Shown piece after piece: positions 32,201 to 43,575 of a DNA stretch of 64,000 nt. The translations under genes and the position numbers were made by a program. Every line of letters starts with the position of its first letter. The first letter of the stretch is position 1. The notes below the pieces were generated by a model. It was given only the letters and a program-made list of their open reading frames with translations. It did not search any database and was not told where the DNA came from. Source of the stretch: Anthostomella pinea (taxonomy: Eukaryota > Ascomycota > Sordariomycetes > Xylariales > Xylariaceae); the NCBI GenBank assembly GCA_963556695.1, contig CAUWAG010000019.1, positions 930,001 to 994,000 of the forward strand, written 5' to 3'.

Positions 32201-34051
32201 ATGGCTCCTTTCCTCTCTTTCGTCGTCGGTTCCCTCCTGGCTGTCCAGGCTCTGGCCAAGCCATACGAGAAGCTGTTCTCAGTTCCCGAAGGTAGGTGAC
32301 ACTCACAACGTGCTTTGGATAATATAACTCACAGAACTGCAGGATGGAAACTCTTGGGCCCTGCCGAAGACGACCAGGTGCTCAAGCTGCAAATCGCTCT
32401 CACGCAGGGTGATGCTGCCGGCTTCGAGCAGGCGGTTCTGGACATGTCCACGCCCAGCCACCCCTCGTACGGAAAGCATTTCCAGGACCATGATGAGATG
32501 AAGAGGATGCTGCTCCCGAGCCAGGACTCGCTCTCATCCGTCCATGCCTGGCTCGAGGATGCCGGCATCGAGAGGATCGATGACGATGCCGATTGGATGA
32601 CTTTCAAGACCACTGTCGGCCAGGCCAACAAGATGCTCGACACCAAGTTCTCATGGTTCGTAAGCGAGGAGGCGAAGCCGCGCAAGGTTCTGCGCACGCT
32701 CGAGTACTCGGTCCCAGACTGGGTTGCCTCGCACATCAACCTGGTCCAGCCCACGACTCGCTTCGCCGCCCTTCGCGCCAACCACGAGACGAGTCACGAG
32801 CTGGGCATAGTCTCAATCGCCGCCGCCACTGCCGACGTTGATGAAGACTGCGATGCTATGATCACCCCCGCCTGCCTGAAGCAGTTCTACGGGCTCGACT
32901 ACGAGGCCGATGCCAGCAGCGGTAGCAAGGTCGCCTTCGCCAGTTATCTCGAAGAATACGCCCGCTACGCCGATTTCCAGACCTTTGAGGAGACCTATCT
33001 GCCCGAGACTATCGGCCAAAACTTCACCGTCATCCAGTACAACGGTGGCGGCAACAACCAAACATCCACTGATGACAGCGGTGAGGCTAACCTGGACGCG
33101 CAATACATCCTAGGTACCGGCCACCCCCTTCCCATCACCGAGTTCTCGACTGGTGGACGCGGACCGTGGGTAGCCGACCTCGACCAGCCCGACGAGGCCG
33201 ACAGCGCCAACGAGCCATACCTCGACTTCCTGAACAACGTGCTCAAGCTGCCGCAGAGCGAGCTGCCGCAGGTGATCTCGACCTCGTACGGCGAGAACGA
33301 GCAGAGCGTGCCCAAGTCGTACGCGCTGTCCGTGTGCAACCTCTTCGCGCAGCTCGGGTCCCGCGGCGTGTCCGTCATCTTCTCCTCGGGCGACTCCGGC
33401 GTCGGTTCGGCCTGCTTGTCCAACGACGGCAAAAACACGACCAAGTTCCAACCCCAATACCCCGCCTCCTGCCCGTGGGTCACGTCCGTAGGGTCGACCC
33501 GGTACCTCAACGAGACCGCGACGTTCTTCTCGTCCGGCGGTTTCTCGGACTACTGGGCCCGTCCCGCCTACCAGGAAGCTGCCGCGACCGCGTACCTGGA
33601 GAAGCTGGGCGACAAGCAAGCGCCGTACTTCAACGCTTCAGGCCGTGGATTTCCCGACATCGCCACCCAAGGCTACGGATTCCGCGTCTTTGACCAGGGC
33701 AGCCTGAAGAGCTACCAGGGGACCTCGTGCTCGGCGCCCACGTTCGCCGGCATGGTCGGTCTGCTGAACGACGCCAGACTGAGGGCAAACATGACGGTTG
33801 TCGGCTTCCTGAACCCGCTCCTGTACTCCAGCCCCAGCGCGCTGAACGACATCACGCTCGGCGGCAGCACGGGCTGTGATGGCCTGGCCCGGTTCCACGG
33901 CGACCCTAACGGCAGCCCTGTCATCCCGTACGCGAGCTGGAATGCTACGGCGGGATGGGATCCAGTCACCGGACTGGGCACGCCCAATTTCCCCAAGCTG
34001 CTGACGGCTGCGGTGCCCTCCCGATACCGACGATCTCGGTACCGGGCTTGA
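32201..34051 (+). CDS. Secreted sedolisin-family serine-carboxyl peptidase (S53, tripeptidyl-peptidase-like)
   Basis: Exons 32201-32291 and 32343-34051 across a 51-bp intron; 599 residues. The signal peptide is [19 protein letters not shown]. The pro-kumamolisin prodomain follows ([29 protein letters not shown]). Catalytic residues are visible: Glu278 and Asp282 in SGEANLD, Asp381 in SSGDSG, and Ser492 in [12 protein letters not shown]. The C-terminal calcium-site region ([12 protein letters not shown], then [13 protein letters not shown]) is present. Such enzymes are acid peptidases that release tripeptides from extracellular protein and are common in saprotrophs and pathogens. The basic tail RYRRSRYRA is unusual but the frame is intact. 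Several NxT/S sites suggest glycosylation. Confidence 0.95.
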
Positions 34052-34228
34052 GAAACGGTCGTTGGGTGCGATGTAAAGTGAATCTTCTTGTATATACATG
34101 AATATAGTTGTTCCAGCTTGACGCCAAGCGTTGAAAATATGGGCAGAGAAATGAACTTCGTGATTATGTACAGTTTCCTGAAAAGCTTCCTCGTCGCTCT
34201 CGTATCTACAGAGTACCTAACATACCGC

Positions 34229-35172
34229 TCATGCCAGTGAGAAAAGGAGAGCAACAACGCCTGTCGCAAAGACGACGTTTCCCGACAACGCCATCAAAGC
34301 CGAAGCCGCACTATGTTTATCTGTCGAGCCCGACGAGCTGTCTGACGAATTTGACGACGTCGAATTCGCCGTCGCGTTCGAGATGGACGACGAGTCTGAG
34401 ATAGACTGCGAGCTCGTCGTGCTATTAGTCGTGACCATCGCATCCTTGCTATCAATCTCGATGCTCGCGTAATCGCCCGTCATGTCGCCGTACGTGTACG
34501 TCGAGCCCGGGTTGTAGTTCGTGACCACGATCCGTTTCACGTACATCGTGAACGGCCCGGCGCCGAAATCGGTCTCGCCGCCCGCCCACTCGATCGTGCC
34601 CTCGTCATTGCCGCTGGCGCCGCCCGCCCAGATACCGATTTTGACCCGCATGGGCGTTTGCGGGTGATTCGCGCCGGAAACCGCATCAGCGAACGCGAGC
34701 GTGCGCACCGCCTAGCCGTCGACATACCACGTCGTCGCGGCCTTGGTCCACTCGACCGTATAATTATGGAACAAATCCTGAGCATTGCCCGAGCCCGACA
34801 TAGCAACATAAGTAGCGCGATCATACGAGCTCGTGTTGCCCTTCCCAAAATAGTTGGTCTCGACCTGGGCCGCGGACCCGCCGAGTCACTCCCAGTCGAT
34901 CTCGTCCAGGTCGTCGGACTCGAGGATGGCGGAACTGACGATGCCGGTACCGGGCGCGGCGCGCATGATAACCGACACGGCGCCGAAGAACAGGCAGAAG
35001 CTGGACTGCATGGTCGGCGCGTCGCCGAGGGCGCTGACGGTGAAGGCGGCGCCGTTGGTGGAGTCGTAGGAGACTGTGCCGTATGTCATGTTCCAATCGG
35101 CGCTGCTGCCCTGTGTGAAGTCCACCGTGTAGGAGGTCTGGTCCAGCCCGGCGTCCGATGGGCAGGTTGTGT
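34229..35172 (-). pseudogene. GH16 (CRH-type) cell-wall transglycosidase gene, 5'-truncated with two nonsense codons
   Basis: The minus-strand frame begins at an acceptor (35172) and reads TTCPSDAGLDQTSYTVDFTQGSSADW, then the catalytic motif DEIDWE, NYFGKGNTSSYDRATY, FHNYTVEWTKAATTWYVDG, GIWAGGASGNDEGTIEWAGG. A Ser/Thr/Asn-rich stalk and a hydrophobic end (NVVFATGVVALLFSLA) fit a GPI anchor. Two in-frame stops occur: TGA 34888-34886 right after DEIDWE (family has Trp) and TAG 34714-34712 after YVDG (likely CAG). The first exon with the signal peptide is missing, because copia-like sequence starts within a few bases upstream. CRH enzymes link chitin to beta-glucan in the wall. This copy should be dead. 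Confidence 0.85.
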
Positions 35173-35182
35173 CTGAGGTTGT

Positions 35183-36163
35183 ATGTTAGCGACATTGACG
35201 TTGCACGGCTGTGAGATATATCATATGAGCCGCTTACTCTCTGTGGGGCTGCAGGAACTGTATGATATCATCAGGTCCCTGCCCCCAGCCGCGCAGAAGC
35301 GACTAAGGCTCAGAAAGAAGGGCAAACCGGCAATTGGGATCAAGAATCGTGATCTTAATATTGTTAAAGAAGACATTACAAGTGATGAGGGCACCGTGAA
35401 GCGCAAGCGTGGGTGCCCAAAGAAGAAGCACCACGACGTGTATCACCTATGTGTAGACTTCCCTGACTCCGGCGAGATCAAGAGCGCCCTGAAGTTGCTT
35501 TCAATCCAAGAGGATGAGAGTGACAAGGAAGGCGGCTCAGTAACTGCTTCTGAGTCTGATCAGGACAACTCTTACAGCTATTTCAATCCTAAAACATTTA
35601 ATTACGATGCGTACTTCACAAAGAAGCGCGCTGAGGCGGCTACGTTCCATGATACAGCTGCTACCATGGCTCAGATGAACGCTCAGATCGTCGATAAGCT
35701 CCTTGAAGACAAGCGAGAGTATCTATTTAACCCTGATCAGGACAATCCTGGTGATAACAGCGCAGCTACATACCATACAAGGATCATGTCGCCTAGTTAC
35801 AGGCTGATGGAGGCCAGGGCAGCTACAGACTCTACCTTAAAGGAAGCCATGAATAGACAAGAGAGGAAGCTGTGGATTGCAGCCATCTTTAAAGAGATCA
35901 GAGAGAACCTTGAGCGTGGCACCTTTAGTTTCAAGAGCACCAGCGAGGCTATCACAGACCATCTGATTGATGTAAAATGGGTACTGAAGAAGAAGTTCTT
36001 ATCTACTGGCGAACTTGACAAGTTCAAGGGCAGAATCTGTGCCAAGGGATTCACACAGCGCAAAGGCATTGACTATAATGAAACCGCGGCTTCTACAGCT
36101 TGTTCAGCATCATGGAGGATACTAATGGCGATTGTGGCTTCATTAAGATGGCACATCATCTAT
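35183..36163 (+). mobile_element. Ty1/copia retrotransposon fragment (integrase-RT linker and RT start)
   Basis: A single open frame. The first two thirds are the acidic/basic linker between integrase and RT. The end has the copia RT start: EIRENLERGTFSF, DVKWVLKKKFLSTGELDKFKGRICAKGFTQRKGIDYNET, and ILMAIVASLRWHI. Gag, protease, integrase and the left LTR are missing. The frame is cut where the LINE begins. Confidence 0.85.
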
Positions 36164-36359
36164 TGTTTGTTTGTTTTGTATTTAACGTGGGGGGTAGCTC
36201 CTCAGTAGTGCAAACCACGCCTCCCAGAGCCTCTGCATCGCAGGGTTGTGGAGGTCTCAAGATAATAAGTACAGTCAGTCCCGCTTACGGGCCCATCCCT
36301 GTTGTTGCGGCGGTATGACCTTGGGGTCATCCATCTGGTCCTTCAAGGAAGGTTATCTA

Positions 36360-39300
36360 TCAGGGGCAGATTGTTGAAAAGAACTTGCTCTTCTCCACGA
36401 ATTTTGCCCATTCTGTGCTCCTCTCTCCCAAGTATTGTAAACAGGCTGTCCTAGGCGAGTACCTAGGCAATAACCGATTTTTCCCCAGCCTCCTACAAAA
36501 GAAAATATGTTGTGGTGTTTTCTTTTCACCACAGCTGCAGTGGTTGTTCGAGTCTGTATGCCCAAAGCGTTCGTGGTATCTGGCAAAGTCGCCATGTCCA
36601 GATCTGGCCGCTAGAAGTCTGTGTAGAGTGCTCCTCTTAAAAGATATAAGGCCTCTTTCAGTTACTGCATGTGAGTATACTTCTTGATACCTAGGTTCTG
36701 ATTGGTCTTTCCACCATTGATTGAACTCTTTCTTGCCCTTTCTCTTGAGATCTCTCTTGACCCAAGAGATTGTGGGAAGGTTTGTTGTGTCTGTTTCTAG
36801 CATGGCGCCCTCTTTTGTTAGTGTGTCAGCAGCCTTATTACCATCAATATCTCTGTGTCCAGGAATCCACTTGATGGTCACTCCAGGAGTGTGTGCTGTG
36901 GCAAGTTCTTGAAACCGTAGAAAAATGTTCTGTGATGTCTCGGGTGGAGTCCCATTAAGCCCATCTACCACTGATGTGTTGTCCAGGCAGACATATAGCT
37001 GTTTTCTGTATCCAATTGCCCTGGCTGCTGCAAGACCTTGGAGAGCACCATGGACTTCAGCATCCACTACTTCTGCTTGTAGAAGTCTGCCCCTTCCCCG
37101 GTATACTTCTTGTGCAGTGCCGCCTTTCCTGATGGTATAACCCCATCCAGTGCGGGTTGTGCCTTGGTCATCCAATTATGATCCATCTGAGTAGATGACA
37201 AGGTCAGTGTTCGTATTTCTTTCCTGTAACCATTGCTTGAAGAGCTCTGTTTCTTTGTCCTTGTCTTTACGGACTGGGGCCTTTTTCCATGATGGCTTGG
37301 TGAGTATTGGTCTCTGGAAGTCAGGGACTAGCTGGAAGCTTCTTTGTAGCCTTGTTGGTTCTTTGCGAGCTTGTATTTGGAGCCTGCCAACAAGAGGGTG
37401 TCTCTGGTCTACTCTTCCGAGTCGGAAGCCGTGACGTCTTCTTATTGACTCTGCAAGAATTCCTGCTGGAGGAATCTGTGATTCAAAGTGTAGGATATGT
37501 CCAGGGTGTGTTTTCCAGACCGGCAGGATAGCTCTGATTGCCGTTCGTAGTACAGCATCTATTGTTCCAAGAAGCCTTTTAATGCGACATGCTGATGTCC
37601 CACCTAAGCTCCCAATTTTTTCCATTCCTGGGTATCAGACCTCCAGGCTATGTGTAAGAATAGGAATAACACAAGTTTTCACAGCCTTCTTGGTTGACTT
37701 TACTGGAAGTCCTTTGACTGTGTTGCATAGTCCTCGAATGTGGTTTGCTACCCTACTAGCTTTCTTGGCCCAGTAGGAAACGTGATCTTTGAAGTTCAGT
37801 TTTCTATCCAGGAAGACACCCAGCCATCGCATGGAGTTCTTTGCTGTTCTGTTCATTGTCCCGTGACGGACCGGAGGATTGTCTGAGTTCTTTTTCCGTG
37901 AGAAATGCATAATCTCGGTTTTGTCGGGATCAAATTCAATAGCGTTGTCGTGTCCCCATTGGTTGAGCAGGTAAAGATTTTCAGAAGCCTCTTTGGCTGT
38001 TTCTTTGAGGTCCTTTCCAATGCAGAGAGTTGCTAGGTCGTCTGCATATCCAAAGCGTCTTCTTTTCATCCCGAGTCGGGCACAGATTGGCTCTGTATAT
38101 AGCATATAAAGAATTAGAGAAGCTGGTGAGCCTTGTGGTAGCCCACAAGTGAGGGCTTTTATATCGGTCACAATACCTTCAAACCGAACTCTTGCGGATC
38201 GTTCAGACATGAATGACTGGACCCATCTTATAAGAAAGCCTGGCCAGCCCTGTTCTCTCATGCGAACCACCAGCCGTCCCATTAGGGCAGCATCGAAGGC
38301 CCCTGTCACATCTGCTGTGACTACCCTTGCAACAAGGCCTTGGTCAAGGGCCTGCTCAATATCGTGTATGAGTGCAGCTACCAAGTCGGTGGCAGAGCGC
38401 TTTGGTAGAGCTCCAAAATGTTGTGGAGCTAGAATTCCAAGTTTGATAACAAACCAGGCAATTCTTTTTGTAATGAGTCGTTCTAGGCCTTTGCCAAGAC
38501 ATGATAATAGCGATATTGGTCTGTAGGCCCTGTGGTTGGAGTAGTCTTTCTTGTCTGGCTTTGGGATCATCACCACCTCAGCTACTTTGAATGGTTTAGG
38601 GTGGTGTCCAATCTGTAGACAGGTCTGGAAAAGGGCTCTGATATGCTCCCCAATGACTGGCCAGCAAGCTTTCAGAATCCGTACTGTGAGGGTGTCTACT
38701 CCCGGGGAGTTGCTCTTGGTCCTTATAGTGCACCCTTCAGCCTCTTCTAGTCCGACATGGTATTCGAAGGGGATGTGTGGCTTGGCTTGTGTGATCTGAA
38801 CAGACCAGGGGTCGGTGATATCGTTGTCTGGGGTGCTTCGTTCAAGCGTGGCTAAGCGTAGTGCATTTGCTTTGCTCTCTTGTGACTCATAGATTTGGTC
38901 CCCAATAATGATTGGTGGGGAACGTAATCCTGCTGACAGCTTGTGCCAGGAAACAATTCTGTACAGGTCTTTTGGTTCAGTCGCTGAATCAATTAAAGTC
39001 TGCCAGTACTCTCTCTTAGCTTTTCGGACCACATAGCGAAATTCCCGTCGGGCTGAATTTCGCCCTTCTTGGCTTGTGGTCTGTTTAGAAAGGGCCCTGT
39101 ATGTCTGAACAGCTGCTTTGCAGTCATCATTCCACCAAGCAGTGGGCCTAGATTGACCGGGCTTCTTGCCCACTGTCCTGATACAGCCTTGAATCATATT
39201 GATCAAGCTTTGTGTAAATCTATCCACCTGGCCAGGGGATACACCTAGCTGGGGGAGTTCATGAATCCTGGTTTGGACATTGTCTGCCAGCTCTTGTAGT

Positions 39301-40049
39301 TTGTCGTCCGGTACTATCCAATGATTGGCCTTGGGAACTCGGTCCCGATCTCTCTGAATTGGAATGACTATTCGTAATGTCTCGTGATCTGAGGTGCACT
39401 GAAGTGCATCATTGACTGAGGCTTCAGCCATGGGGACATCTGAGAACACCAGATCCAGTACATTTCCATCGTCATGTGTTGGGACATCTGGTTCAGAAAT
39501 CAGATCCAGTCCGTGGTCTGCCATAGTCTGTGCAAGTATGACACCACCGTGATATCCTGGATTGTTCGAGTCCTAGGATGTGTCGCCAGCATTAAAATCT
39601 CCAGCTATAACACAGCCAAAAGGTGGAGTCCATACTTCCAGAATATCATCCACTTCCTGTTGGTTGTCACATGGCCGGTAGACACTGGCAAATGTGATGC
39701 CATGTACCTTGACCCAGGTGATGTCTCGTGTAGCATAGGGCCGAAGTTGATCCGCTTGAAGGTATTTTCTCACATAGATAAGAGATCTAGGCTGTGTATT
39801 GTCGCTGTCCCAGGAATCCATTGGGGAGTATATATTGTAATTGGGGTGTGTCTTTACTCCCATTCTCCTGCCCGGTGGTATGCCAACCCAGGGCTCTTGT
39901 ATCAGAATGATGTCTGCTTGTTCTCCTTTGTAGTCAGCCAGGTTGATGGCTAACTCTGTAGGGCCTGCACTCTTTTGTCCTCCTGCTGTATTCACAGAAT
40001 GGATGACTAGATGCCTGTGTCGATGTGTTTCGTTTGATGTACCTAACAT
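36360..40049 (-). pseudogene. LINE ORF2: endonuclease, reverse transcriptase, RNase H (three nonsense codons)
   Basis: One continuous frame of about 1230 codons from ATG 40049. The apurinic-like endonuclease part has IILIQEPWVG, ASVYRPCDN and AGDFNAGD. RT blocks are AYRPISLLSCLGKGLERLI, VTADVTGAFDAAL, GLPQGSPASLILYMLY and the active-site FGYADDLA. RNase H follows with YSDGS, DAEVHGALQGL, LDNTSVVDGL and GHRDIDGNKAADTL, then a CxC...HxxxxC end. Stops: TAG 39575-39573, TGA 37637-37635 and TAA 37178-37176. Each fits TGG or CAA altered by C-to-T or G-to-A. Without them the element would be coding-complete. Confidence 0.9.
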
Positions 40050-41623
40050 TGACTGACAACAATGGTATCGGCATCTCTGGGATGAGTTGTATCTGTTGTG
40101 TCGATTTGCATTGTGGTGTCTTTGTTATTGTTGCCGGGTGTTGACCCAGCTTGGTTTCTGCCTGCTTCATTGAAGGCCTTGGATCTGGCTCTTTCCCCGG
40201 CTAGCCTTATTTCCTGGATTTGCTCCCATGTGTGCTTATGGATGGTACCTTTCACAACCTTGGGGCGGGCAGGGCATTTATTGAAATTGGCAGCATGAGG
40301 TCCTTTGCAGTTGACACACTTTGGGATTGCTTTTTCGCACTCTCTCTGGTGTACTGTGTTGGCGCAGTGTGCACATACTTGCTTTTCGCATCGGTAATTC
40401 CTACCATGGTATCTGAAGCAGCTTGCACACTGGTGAACCTTGGGGGTGTGTTGAATATGCCTTGAGGTCATTGAGTGGGCAAAAAGCGTGAATGGTTTCC
40501 TTGCTGCACTGGGCAGAGAGATTATCCACGTGGTTTCTGGATCAGAATCAGTCGTGTTCTTTGAGAGTATGCACCTCAGAGGTCTGTCGCCTGTTTGGGC
40601 TTCAACTTCATTGGCAATAACAGTGTCGGTAATATCGATTGTGAACCCTTCTGCACTGATGACCTTTCTTGGGCATTCATCGACCTTGTAATGATGCCAG
40701 ACTGTGTGGGTCTCAATCTTTTGTGCCTTGAGAATGTCGGCAATTTCTTCTTGGAAAGCCAGAAGCTTAGCCTGAGTTGGCTTGTCCCTTGGGTATAAGG
40801 TAAATCCAGAAGGACACCGTGTTACTTCTCTAAGCTCCTGAGGGTGGAGCTTAAGTCTTCTGTTTAGTGTAGACTTGATTCCATAAGGCTCAAGGTGGCT
40901 ATTATCCATGCGGACAAAGACCCGGAGATCATCCTGTTTCCTCTTCAATTGGTTGATAGTGATAAGGGCACTAGGCTGTGTTTTCTTCATGGTAGTGTTG
41001 ACTATCCATGGATGCTGTCGTTAGCCAGAGGAGACAGCTTGGGCAAAGGTCATGGTGGGCTTCCCTATTTCTACCCCCCTAAAAGTGGCCTTTCTTGTGG
41101 TCAGATCTCGGGTTTCCAGCCACTCATTCAGACATTTGGAGAAGAAAGCGCTGAACTCCTTGGCATGAGAGTATAGTTCGGTTCCAGCTTTCTCAAGTGT
41201 CTTATTGATTGCTGCAGCACACTCCTGAAACATTGTCATCCTGGCTTCATAGAGATGCTTGTCTTTAGCCAGTATTTTGGCAACTTGGTCCTGGCATTCT
41301 GAAGAGGAGACTTTGTTCCCTGTATTACCTCCAATGGCTTGGTCTGTAGGGATTTCGCTTGACTGAGGTAATTCCATATCAATGGTGCTGCTATTAATGA
41401 TATTTCGGGATTTTCCTTTCAGAGGGGAAACAGTGGTAAAGTCAGCCTCAGAGACCTGTGACGGGCTGCTGTTGATGTCGTCGAGCAGTGCCTGGCGGAG
41501 CCTGCTTGGGGTTGCCGGGTCATGTGTTCTTTTAGGGACTGAGGATTTGAACACGCCGCCAGTAGTCGTCTTTGGGACGGCCACTGGCGTGTTTGGGGGC
41601 CTGTCGTAAAAGGGTGCCATCCA
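40043..41623 (-). pseudogene. LINE ORF1: gag-like nucleic-acid-binding protein (one nonsense codon)
   Basis: Starts at ATG 41623 (MAPFYDRPPNTPVAV). An N-terminal Ser/Thr/Pro-rich region is followed by a helical segment. The C-terminal half carries CCHC-type zinc-knuckle clusters (CASCFRYHGRNYRC, CAHCANTVHQREC, CVNCKGPHAANFNKC). A TAA at 41023-41021 splits the frame. The final TAG overlaps the ORF2 ATG in the word ATGTTAG, an arrangement that fits termination-reinitiation as proposed for some LINEs. The product would coat the RNA and form the particle needed for retrotransposition. Confidence 0.85.
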
Positions 41624-41735
41624 GCTTGTGAGAAAAAAAATTCTGCGCCTTGGCAAGGATAGTCAGGTACTGAGACAAATGCCTGCTTTAGTGCAGATAT
41701 AGAGGTTGCGCCCTAACAGCGGGGCGCCAAGAAAA

Positions 41736-42622
41736 ATAGTTGTTTTTGGCAAGAGTGTGGCCAGTTACCTTGCTAGAAGATAACAATGGCGCGATCGCGT
41801 GGATGAAGGAATCACAAATGTCAAAACAGAAGCGCCACATCCATATCACATATCATTACGCTCGCCAGGAAGCTGATGCTGGCCATATAAAGGCCCAGTA
41901 CATCAAAAGCAAGAAAAATCCAGCTGATGGATTCACCAAGGCGCTCTCAGGGGCAAACCACAGGGAGTTTGTACAGCTATTAGGCCTGGAGGACTTCGAG
42001 TCATTAGACAGATGGATCACCAGATTATTGGCTTGGAGTGCTATAGCACGCCTGCTGTGATCCCAGATAGATAGATAGACCGTGATTTTGTTGATTTCAG
42101 TGTAATTGCATCTTTCGGGCAAGAGGGCGTGTCAGATATTGGATCCTAGATATGGTGCCCTTAGGTGCAGTACCCACTAGGGGGCTGTCAAAGGAACAGT
42201 GGAACCACCCTAGCATGGTGCAGTATGGTATTTAGCTGTAGACTAGTCCTGCTGAGCATACTTGAGAATGACAACAATATTTGCAGCGACCGCGCACACC
42301 CCTAAGGTTTGTGACCCTTCTAGAATCTCACAAAAACTATATAAAAGGCTATTTTAAAATAAAAAAGTTATAAGGTTTTCTTTAAAGCCTTGTAAAAAGG
42401 TACTTATATTATTTAAATATAGTTAGCAGGTATTTAAAATGTAACGCAAGCTGGAATGCCCCGGACGAGGCATGCCGACACCTTATAAAGGCGTCGCTTA
42501 AAGGAGGGTACTGCGTCTTATAACACCAATTACCGCCATCGGATAAGAGCATATTATCTGCTCAGCTGCTAAACCTTATCGCAAGCCGAGACTCTGTCAC
42601 GCTTCCGTAAATGTATTGCAAG
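41736..42622 (+). mobile_element. copia retrotransposon 3' fragment (RNase H C-terminus and start of LTR)
   Basis: From about 41740 the copia frame resumes: LLEDNNGAIAWMK, KQKRHIHITYHYARQEADAGHIKAQYIKSKKNPADGFTKALSG, ending 42060. A purine-rich GGGCAAGAGGGCG then meets TGTCAGATATTGGA at 42130, a likely LTR start. A TATA-like word lies near 42338. The LTR's far end was not found. About 250-300 residues of RT are missing between this and the 35-36 kb fragment. Confidence 0.8.
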
Positions 42623-42771
42623 TGTTGAATACACGGATAATGATTGATTCTATTGATTGTTGTGCTCTGCGTGCAGAGATTGATTATCTGTCTTCTTGGT
42701 GGGTCAGATGCCCTGTGCGTCTCTGCCCCACTGGAGATCTTCCAGTGTCTATCTCCGGCTCCTATTCAACA
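42623..42771. mobile_element. 149-bp MITE, copy 1
   Basis: Begins TGTTGAAT and ends ATTCAACA, flanked by the perfect 5-bp direct repeat GCAAG (42618-42622 and 42772-42776). It is non-coding. A second copy of identical length lies at 62431-62579. Confidence 0.9.
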
Positions 42772-42776
42772 GCAAG

Positions 42777-43575
42777 GATACAGGGACCCTTATTAACTAT
42801 TGACGTATAATGAACTCTGGTTGAAGGAAAAGAAAGATCTGAAGATGCACCCGAATTGGTGGGGAGCTAGATGTGGGCAGTCGTCCCCCACCAGACCCAC
42901 CAGAGCATGGATCAACCTATCGTCCGATCAGTCACGTGCTCAGTCACGTGACCCGGGGACCATGGGGACCATCGCTTGACCTGATGGATGGTGGAGCCAT
43001 CACAGACCCGAGTATTCTTACGACCTGGTTATCCGGCACTTCGCAGGCCCCATGGCAACCAAAACCCGCATCGACGGCGCGGGGCTATGTCGCCGCTTAA
43101 TGCCAGGCTACCGGGTGAGCCGCGTCGGCGCTGACGTGCCGGTGTGGAGATGGTGAGATTACACGTATCCACTCGGGGTGTTGTATTGTATTCACGGAGG
43201 GAAGAAACACGGATCAAGCTGGACTCAAGTATTAATTATCGAGATCAAACCTTGTTTTTATTTTTTGATATTGCTAGCATCTGCCCTTTACGGAACAGTA
43301 AACAAGATAAACAAAGATGCGATGCAGACAATCAAGAAATTACGATACCGACTTGCCAACGGTACCTGACAAGAAGAAATTTACCAACAATTAGGGGGAG
43401 TGAGGGGACAGCCTAAAAGGAGGCCATACCAGTCAGACAACAACCAGAGAGATGTTTACCAGGAGCGGGTGCAAGTCGAGGCGAGTCAAATTTTACCCGA
43501 AGGGCATTGCCAGAGAGTCCTTCACTCTGACAGACCAAGCTCCATCAAGACGCGACTGACGTTCTGAGCCAAAGC
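42777..43575. other. Intergenic, 800 bp
   Basis: Contains two TCACGTG E-box-like words at 42931-42951 followed by a repeated GGGGACCATGGGGACC. No gene recognised. The 3' flank of the membrane-protein gene is at its end. Confidence 0.55.

Larger units (their letters stand above)
36164..41735 (-). mobile_element. Non-LTR retrotransposon (LINE, Tad/I-like), about 5.6 kb
   Basis: Lies antisense to the copia pieces on both sides. 5' end near 41735; ORF1 (gag-like) and ORF2 (endonuclease, RT, RNase H); 3' UTR of about 200 bp. The 3' end appears as a T-rich tract (36164-36183) on the plus strand, fitting an A-rich tail. Exact ends and the target-site duplication could not be fixed; similar TATTGTTT and TAGTTGTTT words flank the two ends. 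Confidence 0.85.

Noticed and set aside
36385..38799. Plus-strand ORFs inside the LINE
   Set aside because: Complement of RT and RNase H coding sequence.
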